NCBI RefSeq assembly: GCF_024622195.1
Contig: NZ_JANKBI010000003.1
Coordinates: 248,001 to 312,000 of the forward strand
Reading direction: 5' to 3'
Source of the DNA: Murimonas intestini
Lineage (GTDB): Bacteria > Bacillota > Clostridia > Lachnospirales > Lachnospiraceae
DNA length: 64,000 nt
This document shows positions 9,204 through 15,436 of the stretch, one piece after another (the stretch's first letter is position 1; every line of letters begins with the position of its first letter). The notes under the pieces are model-generated. The model saw nothing but the letters and a program-made list of their open reading frames with translations, was not told the DNA's origin and ran no database searches. The translations under genes were made by a program, and so were the position numbers.

Positions 9204-9588
9204 TAAGATGTAATCCAGCCATACGATGATATACAGTATGAAACCTTATATTATGAGATTCTTCAGTAAAATAAGTAAGGAATCCCCAACTCTGCAGATG
9301 CAGGGATGAATCGCCAAAACAAGCATGATGTCATGTTTTGCATGACGTGTGCCCCGCGGCAAGATTGTCTTGGTGTTCTTGAATAGAATTATTATAAAAT
9401 AGAGCTTCAAAAAGATCTGGGTCTTATAAGATCCGAGTCTCAAAGCAGGTAAAAAAGAGAGACAGAAATGAAACAAAAGAATAGCTGAAATAAAGCAGAG
9501 GTAAAGTAAAATAAAAGAGAAGCAGAAGAGTATATGAATAATTGTCTAAGAGAAGTAGAGAAAATAAAAGGAAAGGGAAAGTGAGTTT
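9204..9588. other. Control region between recombinase and LCP gene
   Basis: No gene is supported. A possible promoter toward the LCP gene is listed separately. A partial palindrome around 9318-9345 (CAAAACA...TCATGTTTTG) and two similar CTTATAAGAT-like words (about 9200 and 9423) are present, but I could not find a clean pair of long inverted repeats of the kind that flank an invertible promoter. Confidence 0.4.
9370..9398 (+). promoter_or_regulatory. Possible sigma-A promoter for the LCP gene
   Basis: TTGGTG (9370-9375) and TATAAA (9393-9398) are spaced by 17 bp, about 190 bp before the LCP start codon. The -35 box is a partial match, so this is a moderate call. Confidence 0.4.
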
Positions 9589-10668
9589 ATGAAAAAAAGC
9601 AAGAAGAAAGTAGTCCTGATTGTACTGGGGATTGTGTTGGCGCTGATCATTATAGTTGGAGTCATTGTATATGCAGTCCTGCACGGACTGTACAAGTCCA
9701 GCAATTATGTGGAGGATGAGAATGTGAAGCAGCAGTATCAGGAAAAGCTTGAGCAGGGCAGTGAGGCGCCGCAGGAAACTATTGACCCGGAGGAGGCACA
9801 AGGGCAGAAGATCGATGAATCAGAAGTAAAAGAGATTGAGAAGAAGAGAAAAGAGTTTTCTGAAAATGAACCGATAACTACAGATGGGAAAGTTTATAAT
9901 GTCCTATTGATAGGAGTGGACCGCAGGGATGATACCTGGGCCGGGAATTCAGATACGATGATTCTGCTGTCGATAAATGAAAAGAAGAAACAGATCAGCA
10001 TGGTATCACTCATGAGGGATACTTATGCAGATATTCCGGGCATAGGACTTAGAAAGCTGAATGCTGCACATGCAAATGGGGCAGGACCTCTTCTGACAGA
10101 GACAGTTACTGAGAATTTTAAAGTGCAGGTGGACAGATATATTACAGTAGATTTTAACAACATGATAGATATCATTAATATGGTTGGACCTATAACGATC
10201 AATATGTCGGATTCTGAGGTAAGGGTGGCAAATGATTATATGCGGGAGATGTGCACGCTGCGTAAAGAGAATCTGGATGACCACCTTATTGAGAAAGGCG
10301 GAAATGTTGTCTGTGACGGGATGCGGGCGGTAGCTTATGCAAGAATACGTTACGTGGGCAATGCTGATTATCAGAGGACCGAGAGGCAGCGGCTTGTGCT
10401 TTCAAAGCTGATGGAAGAGTTAAAGGACATGAGCCTGACAGATCTGTATGATCTTGCTGATGATTTGTTGCCGATGGTAACACATAACGTGCCTGAGGAT
10501 GAGATTTTGGGACTTTTACTTAAGTCGCCTGACCTGTTTAAATATAAAATCGTGCAGGACAGGATTCCGTATGATGGGATGTTCAATGTTATTTATGTGA
10601 ATGGACAGGATATGCTTGTCCCTGATTGGGATGATACTGTCAAACGTCTGAAGGAAACCCTCTATTAA
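9589..10668 (+). CDS. LytR-CpsA-Psr (LCP) family phosphotransferase
   Basis: A 359-residue LCP protein, the enzyme class that transfers capsule or teichoic acid polymers from the lipid carrier to peptidoglycan on the outer membrane face. Residues 1-7 are a lysine-rich cytoplasmic tail, 8-30 a membrane anchor, then an acidic linker (about 40-95) and the LCP domain. The domain shows LLIGVDRRDD, GNSDTMILLSINEK and SLMRDTYADIPG, containing the acidic and arginine residues that bind pyrophosphate, and the later AYARIRYVGNADYQRTERQR helix. RBS is GGAAAGGGAAAGTG. It stands next to the capsule locus and probably attaches its product to the wall. Confidence 0.92.
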   Translation: MKKSKKKVVLIVLGIVLALIIIVGVIVYAVLHGLYKSSNYVEDENVKQQYQEKLEQGSEAPQETIDPEEAQGQKIDESEVKEIEKKRKEFSENEPITTDGKVYNVLLIGVDRRDDTWAGNSDTMILLSINEKKKQISMVSLMRDTYADIPGIGLRKLNAAHANGAGPLLTETVTENFKVQVDRYITVDFNNMIDIINMVGPITINMSDSEVRVANDYMREMCTLRKENLDDHLIEKGGNVVCDGMRAVAYARIRYVGNADYQRTERQRLVLSKLMEELKDMSLTDLYDLADDLLPMVTHNVPEDEILGLLLKSPDLFKYKIVQDRIPYDGMFNVIYVNGQDMLVPDWDDTVKRLKETLY

Positions 10669-10695
10669 AAATATAATGTTAAAATAAAAATGATG

Positions 10696-10848
10696 TTAAT
10701 GGCCCTTATTTTTCTTTTCCATATACTCCTTTAAAAATCTGGTTTGTTCAAGGTCATCTATTTGCCTGTCATAAGGTGTCCTGATGCACAGACATGTATA
10801 TAAGGTCAGTATAAAGAATATGAGGGCTATAATTATAATAATGTACAT
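10696..10848 (-). CDS. 50-aa single-pass membrane peptide
   Basis: A short gene on the minus strand with a strong RBS (AAAGGAGACGACTTC then ATG). The product starts MYIIIIIALIFFILTLYTCL, one hydrophobic membrane helix, followed by a charged cytoplasmic tail of about 30 residues rich in Asp, Glu, Lys and Arg (ending KEYMEKKNKGH). It has its own good promoter at 11023-11051 with a ~170-nt leader, which supports a real gene. I do not recognise a family. Convergent with the LCP gene, whose stop is 27 nt away. Confidence 0.7.
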   Translation of the reverse strand: MYIIIIIALIFFILTLYTCLCIRTPYDRQIDDLEQTRFLKEYMEKKNKGH

Positions 10849-11022
10849 GAAGTCGTCTCCTTTAACATAAAATTACATTTACTTTTTGATATTATAGTAT
10901 GTGGAAAAATAAGAGGTGTATACATTGAGAAAAGATTTTGTTTTTTCTTCCTGAAAACGGACCGGCTAATTAACTGACATGCAGACAAGAACTGACAAAG
11001 CAGATAAATTTATTTTATCGCT

Positions 11023-11051
11023 ATTATACTTAAATCCTTTTGCTAAGTCAA
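11023..11051 (-). promoter_or_regulatory. Sigma-A promoter of the 50-aa membrane peptide
   Basis: On the minus strand TTGACT (11046-11051) and TATAAT (11023-11028) are separated by exactly 17 bp. Start of transcription would be near 11016, leaving an unusually long leader of about 168 nt before the start codon at 10848. Confidence 0.75.
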
Positions 11052-11157
11052 TGTAAATTAAATATTTTATGCAAATGCCCGGTAAAAAATATGATATGAA
11101 TAGAAATGTAAAAATAGCTGAGCATTTTCAGATACTGCAGTTATCACAGGAAATAGG

Positions 11158-11386
11158 AGCTATTACAAAATACAGAAGCTAATATAGAATACAAATGGTA
11201 ATATAAAATATAAAAAGTAATATAGAATTATAGAAGTTAAAATAAAATACAGTAGCTAGAATAGAATACAGTAACTAATATAAGATACAGAAACTAATAT
11301 GGAATACAGATACTAATATAAAATATAGAAACAAATATATAATACTGAGACTAATATAGTACACAGAAATAACTATAGAACTATTT
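11158..11386. repeat. Degenerate 19-bp tandem repeat array, about 12 units
   Basis: Consecutive 19-bp units with consensus ACTAATATAGAATACAGAA run for about 225 bp. The best-preserved units lie between 11271 and 11365 (for example ACTAATATAAGATACAGAA then ACTAATATGGAATACAGAT). The unit is not a multiple of three, and no frame is open across it, so it is non-coding. Units diverge from one another by 2-6 bases, so the array is old. Confidence 0.85.
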
Positions 11387-11861
11387 TAGAACACCATTGC
11401 TGTTTAGAAGAAAACGGCAGTTTCCAACAAGAAAAGCCAGAAATCTTATAAAATACCCCTGGTTCCAGATGTGAGAAAGTATAATGACGCAATAAGCCTT
11501 GACTGCCGTTGTTGGACTGTGCGAAAAAATGCTGTATAAGTGAAGCCAATAAACAGATAGACAGAGTGGAAGATATAAATCTTGTTGATGTGAAAGAAAT
11601 ATCGGAGAATTGGAGAAATATCATTAAAGCTGGGTAAGATGGATCAGAGTGAAAATGCTGAGATAATACATGGCTGTATAGCTCTCTATGAGGTGGTTCT
11701 TTTAGAGTTCCTGCAGCAGAGAGGCATAATTGCAGAAAGATGTAATAGATACAATGGTATAAAAATTATCAAAAATATATAAAATTAACAGTTTTAAAAA
11801 TAATATAAAATCAAATACAAAAATAATATAAAAATAAATAAGAAAATATTAGAAAAAAGTG
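11387..11861. other. Decayed stretch with short open frames
   Basis: No gene can be supported with confidence. Successive short frames (for example one ending DVKEISENWRNIIKAG at about 11634, then a 47-codon frame 11639-11782 beginning MDQSENAEIIHGCIALYEVV) have protein-like composition and overlap like coupled genes, but lack good RBS and upstream continuity. The best reading is the residue of one or two inactivated genes of unknown identity. Confidence 0.35.
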
Positions 11862-11890
11862 TTGACAAATATAAGGTGTGGTGCTATTAT
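11862..11890 (+). promoter_or_regulatory. Strong sigma-A promoter
   Basis: A consensus TTGACA (11862-11867), 17-bp spacer and TATTAT (11885-11890). Predicted start is near 11897, just before the structured leader at 11911. Confidence 0.85.
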
Positions 11891-11910
11891 AAAGATAACA
11901 AAAATACATT

Positions 11911-11985
11911 ACTAATTAAGGATTCAAACGTGAGGGAACGATAGAATCTGGATCAGGAGACGAGAAATCCTGATAATTAATTAGT
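11911..11985 (+). ncRNA. Compact three-way-junction leader RNA of unknown class
   Basis: Three perfect helices nest in 75 nt. P1 pairs ACTAATTAA (11911-11919) with TTAATTAGT (11977-11985). P2 pairs GATTC (11921-11925) with GAATC (11944-11948), continuing after a symmetric AAA/ATA internal loop with CGT/ACG and a GAGGGA hexaloop. P3 pairs ATCAGGA (11952-11958) with TCCTGAT (11968-11974) around the loop GACGAGAAA. Junction linkers are only 1, 3 and 2 nt. It begins 14 nt after the predicted transcript start and ends 19 nt before a GGAGG. This is the layout of a cis-regulatory RNA. It does not match a riboswitch consensus that I know. Confidence 0.65.
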
Positions 11986-12003
11986 ATATGTAGGACAATT
12001 AAA

Positions 12004-12220
12004 AGGAGGTCGATTTTTACAGGGGTTTCAAGAGTGGCTTGGCAATATGGAAGTGGTAGGGCGTATCTTTCAGTACGGAAACTTAATAAGAAGGAAGTTT
12101 ATGATAAGGTATTCTGATGGTAAGTCAGAAGAATTTGATATAAATATACCGGAGATTGAGGAAAGAAAGAATGGTCACCATGTTGCGTATATACCACAAC
12201 ATCTAAATAAACTTCATTGA
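12004..12220 (+). pseudogene. Small gene with RBS but no start codon
   Basis: AAGGAGG (12003-12009) follows the structured leader at the spacing of a strong RBS. In the frame 7 nt beyond it an open stretch runs to TGA at 12218-12220, but the codon at the right place is TTA (12017-12019), not a start. The first ATG in frame is at 12047 and would give 57 residues (MEVVGRIFQYGNLIRRKFM, then a charged region with EFDINIPEIEERKNG). Either a TTG start has mutated to TTA, or translation uses the internal ATG. I do not recognise the protein. Confidence 0.45.
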
Positions 12221-12768
12221 GAAGTGAGATTAGATGCAGAACGAAAATAAATATGACATGATAATGAGAGAGTAAAATCACAATATAACAACAGAAGTTC
12301 TAAAAGAGAAAGCCAGAAGATGAAAATCAAATGATTATTATAAGGTAAAGATTCTGGAATATCCAGCAGGAAACCTTAAAAGTTGTATTAGGCCAGTAGA
12401 TCTCAGCAGGAACATATAAGTTAAAAGTGATGGAACTCAAGAATTCTCATAAAAGGAAAATTTAAGAGGAAGTCGAAATGAATTTTGATTAGTTTATCAG
12501 GAAACAGAAGAAAATGAAAAGAAAACAGGTTGAATCAAGGAAAGGATAAGCTCGGGAGAGAAATCCAGTAAGATGAGACTTGAAGTGAAGTTTTCAGAGG
12601 TGGAAATTGATAAACAAATTAATAAAATTCAGTAGATGGAATCTAAAATAGAAACGTGTCAATAAAGATCGAATCTTAGGGTAGAGCATCTTAAGATGAA
12701 ATAGAAATAAAACCACAATTGAACGAAATGTAAGAAAAGACCTCCGATTAATTGTTTAAAAGTCAGTC
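12221..12768. other. A-rich stretch without a supportable gene
   Basis: About 550 bp, strongly purine-rich, with stops in all frames at short intervals. Fragments such as KLKVMELKNSHKRK suggest former coding sequence downstream of the small gene at 12047. It ends at the terminator at 12769, so promoter (11862), leader, broken genes and terminator form one complete but decayed transcription unit. Confidence 0.45.
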
Positions 12769-12803
12769 AGCTGTTATGAAATTATAACAGCTTATTTTTT
12801 TTG
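12769..12803 (+). terminator. Rho-independent terminator
   Basis: AGCTGTTAT (12769-12777) pairs with ATAACAGCT (12784-12792) around a 6-nt loop, followed by TATTTTTTTT. It closes the transcription unit that starts at 11862. Confidence 0.85.
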
Positions 12804-12838
12804 TCTTTAAACAGATTGGGTTTTTCTGTGAAAATCTC

Positions 12839-12867
12839 TTGCAATTCCAAAAATAAAGTGATATACT
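12839..12867 (+). promoter_or_regulatory. Promoter of the rimP-nusA-infB operon
   Basis: TTGCAA (12839-12844), 17-bp spacer, TATACT (12862-12867). It precedes the leader hairpin at 12893 and the rimP start by about 100 bp. Confidence 0.65.
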
Positions 12868-12892
12868 GAGCAAGATGATAATATGTTACTAG

Positions 12893-12920
12893 AGTGGAGT
12901 GGGCGTAAGTCCACTCCACT
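12893..12920 (+). promoter_or_regulatory. Perfect 10-bp leader hairpin before rimP
   Basis: AGTGGAGTGG pairs perfectly with CCACTCCACT around the 8-nt loop GCGTAAGT. It has no U-tract (TTTGTG follows), so it is not a simple terminator. It may be a protein-binding or pausing hairpin in the rimP-nusA leader. Its function is inferred only from position. Confidence 0.7.
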
Positions 12921-12965
12921 TTGTGATATGGGAATTAATAGTGTTATAGAAGAAAGGTGGCACGG

Positions 12966-13433
12966 ATGACGAAAAAGGAAATCTATGAGCAGAAGACAGA
13001 AGAGCTGATACTCCCTATCGTGGAAGCTAACCAATTTGAGCTGGTGGATGTGGAATATGTAAAAGAAGGCTCCAACTGGTATTTAAGGGCATATATTGAC
13101 AAGCCCGGCGGTATTACAGTCGATGACTGTGAGGTGGTCAGCAGGGCTTTAGGTGATTTGCTGGACAAGAATGATTTTATTGATGAAGCCTATATTCTGG
13201 AGGTCAGCTCACCTGGGTTGGGGCGTCCGCTGAAAAAAGAGAAGGATTTTAAGAGGAGCTTAGGCCAGGAAATAGAGGTTCGTACTTACCGGGCCATCGA
13301 CAGACAGAAGGAATTTACAGGCATTCTGAAATCTTATGAAAAAGATGGATTTACTATAGAGCTGGAAAATGGGGAAGAAATGGAATTTGCCAAATCTGAT
13401 GTTGCGCTTGTCAGACTGGCATTTGATTTTTAG
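12966..13433 (+). CDS. rimP: Ribosome maturation factor RimP
   Basis: A 155-residue RimP (YhbC/DUF150), which helps assemble the 30S head. The N-terminal alpha/beta domain carries ELVDVEYVKEGSNWYLRAYID, and the C-terminal SH3-like domain begins after LEVSSPGLGRPLKKEKDF, the most conserved stretch of the family. I place the start at the ATG at 12966, 5 nt after AAAGGTGG; a GTG at 12957 falls inside that RBS. First gene of a long operon whose order (rimP, nusA, rnpM, ylxQ, infB, rbfA, nrnA, truB, ribF) is the classical Firmicutes one. Confidence 0.95.
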   Translation: MTKKEIYEQKTEELILPIVEANQFELVDVEYVKEGSNWYLRAYIDKPGGITVDDCEVVSRALGDLLDKNDFIDEAYILEVSSPGLGRPLKKEKDFKRSLGQEIEVRTYRAIDRQKEFTGILKSYEKDGFTIELENGEEMEFAKSDVALVRLAFDF

Positions 13434-13540
13434 AGGTGCATGCACAGTACCCGCTGCCGGATAAAGTTAAAATGTGCAGTTTGATTTCGCAGTTGGCCGG
13501 GCCGGCCGCTGCTTGATTATAATAAGGAGGAAACATTGTC

Positions 13541-14833
13541 ATGAATAACGAGTTGTTGGAGGCGCTGAATCTTTTGGAAAAAGAGAAAGATATCAGTAAA
13601 GATACGCTGCTTGAGGCGATAGAACAGTCGCTGATCCAGGCATGCAAGAATCATTTTGGAAAGGCGGATAATGTAAAGGTAAATATAAATCCGGAGACTT
13701 GCGACTTCGGTGTATATGCAGAAAAAACTGTTGTAGAGAATGTAGAAGATTCAGTTACAGAGATTAGCCTGGTGAACGCCAAGATGATTGATTCTAAATA
13801 CGATATCGGGGATATCGTAAATGTGGAGATCAAATCAAAAGAGTTCGGACGTATAGCAACGCAGAATGCCAAGAACGTAATTTTGCAGAAAATCCGTGAG
13901 GAAGAAAGAAAAGTTCTTTTCAATCAGTATTACGGTAAAGAAAAAGATGTCATTACTGGTATCGTACAGAGATATCTGGGCAAAAATGTGAGTATCAACT
14001 TAGGCAAAGTGGATGCGATCCTGAATGAGAATGAGATGGTTAAGGGCGAGGTATTTAAGCCTACAGAGCGTATAAAGGTATATGTGCTGGAAGTTAAGGA
14101 TACACCAAAGGGGCCGAAGATCCTTGTTTCCAGGACACACCCGGAGCTGGTGAAGAGGCTGTTTGAATCTGAAGTGACAGAAGTTAAGGACGGGACAGTT
14201 GAAATCAAGAGTATTGCCAGAGAAGCGGGCAGCAGGACTAAGATCGCTGTGGCTTCCAATAATCAGGATGTAGATCCGGTGGGCGCATGTGTCGGCATCA
14301 ATGGCGCCAGGGTGAATTCCATCGTCAGTGAGCTCAGGGGTGAAAAAATCGATATTATTAATTGGAGCGATAACCCTGCAATCCTCATTGAGAATGCTTT
14401 GAGCCCGGCTAAGGTAATCTGGGTAATCGCAGATGCTGATGAAAAAACAGCTAAGGTAGTTGTTCCTGATTATCAGCTCTCTCTGGCTATCGGCAAAGAG
14501 GGACAGAATGCAAGGCTGGCTGCAAGGCTGACCGGATTTAAGATCGACATCAAGAGCGAGACTCAGGCCAGAGAGTCAGGAGAATTTGATGATTATTTTG
14601 AAGCATATGACAATGCTTTCGATGAAGAGTATCCTGAAGAATATGAGGGAGAATACTCAGAGGAATATGAAGAAGGATATGAGCCCGAGTACGAAGAAGG
14701 CGGTTATGCAGAGGATAGTTATGAAGCTGAAGGATATATGCAGGATACAGATGATATTCAAGCTGCGGAGAATATCCATGATGCAGATTTCCAGGCAGGC
14801 CAGCCTGAATCAGATGGTACTGGTGAGCAGTAG
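13541..14833 (+). CDS. nusA: Transcription elongation/termination factor NusA
   Basis: A 430-residue NusA, which binds RNA polymerase near the exit channel and modulates pausing, termination and antitermination. Domains in order: N-terminal polymerase-binding domain (about 1-125), S1 domain (about 130-200, containing GIVQRYLGKNVSINLG), KH1 and KH2 (about 200-345; signatures VGACVGINGARVNSIV and LAIGKEGQNARLAARL). Beyond the KH domains is an 80-residue tail made mostly of Glu, Asp and Tyr (repeats of the EEYEGEYSEEY type), which the shorter Bacillus-type NusA lacks. RBS AAGGAGG is 11 nt before the ATG. Confidence 0.96.
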   Translation: MNNELLEALNLLEKEKDISKDTLLEAIEQSLIQACKNHFGKADNVKVNINPETCDFGVYAEKTVVENVEDSVTEISLVNAKMIDSKYDIGDIVNVEIKSKEFGRIATQNAKNVILQKIREEERKVLFNQYYGKEKDVITGIVQRYLGKNVSINLGKVDAILNENEMVKGEVFKPTERIKVYVLEVKDTPKGPKILVSRTHPELVKRLFESEVTEVKDGTVEIKSIAREAGSRTKIAVASNNQDVDPVGACVGINGARVNSIVSELRGEKIDIINWSDNPAILIENALSPAKVIWVIADADEKTAKVVVPDYQLSLAIGKEGQNARLAARLTGFKIDIKSETQARESGEFDDYFEAYDNAFDEEYPEEYEGEYSEEYEEGYEPEYEEGGYAEDSYEAEGYMQDTDDIQAAENIHDADFQAGQPESDGTGEQ

Positions 14834-14847
14834 GCAGAGGTGATAAG

Positions 14848-15126
14848 ATGGGGCAGGTACGTAAAGTACCTATGCGCAAGTGCATAGGATGTCAGGAAAT
14901 GAAGAGTAAAAAAGAGATGATGAGGGTTCTGAAGACTTCAGAGGACGAGATCATCCTTGATACTACGGGAAAGAAAAATGGCAGAGGTGCATACATCTGC
15001 TTTTCAAAGGAATGTTTTGAAAAGGCAATTAAAAATAAAGGACTGGAGCGCTCGCTCAAGACGGGCATCCCTCCGGAAGTTTATGAAAGCTTGAAAAAGG
15101 AGATAGAGTCTATTGAATCAAAATAA
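14848..15126 (+). CDS. rnpM: RnpM (YlxR) RNA-binding protein
   Basis: A 92-residue YlxR/DUF448 protein, shown in Bacillus to bind and modulate RNase P (hence RnpM). The hallmark is near the amino terminus: VPMRKCIGCQEMKSKKEMMR, followed by GRGAYICFSKECFEKA. It overlaps the following ylxQ gene by 14 nt and follows nusA by 14 nt, so it is tightly cotranscribed. Confidence 0.93.
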   Translation: MGQVRKVPMRKCIGCQEMKSKKEMMRVLKTSEDEIILDTTGKKNGRGAYICFSKECFEKAIKNKGLERSLKTGIPPEVYESLKKEIESIESK

Positions 15127-15424
15127 AGTTTTATCTCTTGTCGGTCTCGCAACTAAGGCAGGTAAGACTGTGAGCGGTGAGTTTTCGACAGAGAAGGCTG
15201 TGAAGACAGGGACAGCGAGCCTTGTGATCGTATCAGCCGAGGCTTCCGACAATACGAAGAAGAAATTTCAGAATATGTGTACCTTCTATGAAGTGCCGAT
15301 TTATTTTTACGGGACGAAAGATGAACTGGGGACAGCAATGGGAAAAGAGTTTAGAGCGTCTTTAGCGGTGCTGGATGCCGGTTTGTCAGCTGCCATTAAG
15401 AAGCAACTTAGTAACGCCAATTAG
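15113..15424 (+). CDS. L7Ae-family K-turn RNA-binding protein (YlxQ)
   Basis: A 103-residue member of the L7Ae/L30e/S12e/Gadd45 family. VLSLVGLATKAGKTVSGEF and LVIVSAEASDNTKKKF are the usual K-turn-binding signatures. In Firmicutes it lies between ylxR and infB and may bind kink-turn RNA; the target is not known. It ends 6 nt before the infB RBS region. Confidence 0.92.
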   Translation: MNQNKVLSLVGLATKAGKTVSGEFSTEKAVKTGTASLVIVSAEASDNTKKKFQNMCTFYEVPIYFYGTKDELGTAMGKEFRASLAVLDAGLSAAIKKQLSNAN

Positions 15425-15436
15425 GAGGTAGTGTGT

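Noticed and set aside
11158..11386. CRISPR array interpretation of the repeats
   Set aside because: Units are directly adjacent 19-mers without unique spacers and no cas genes are present.
11911..11985. Hammerhead ribozyme reading of the three-way junction
   Set aside because: The CTGATGA and GAAA core elements are not at the junction, and linkers are too short.
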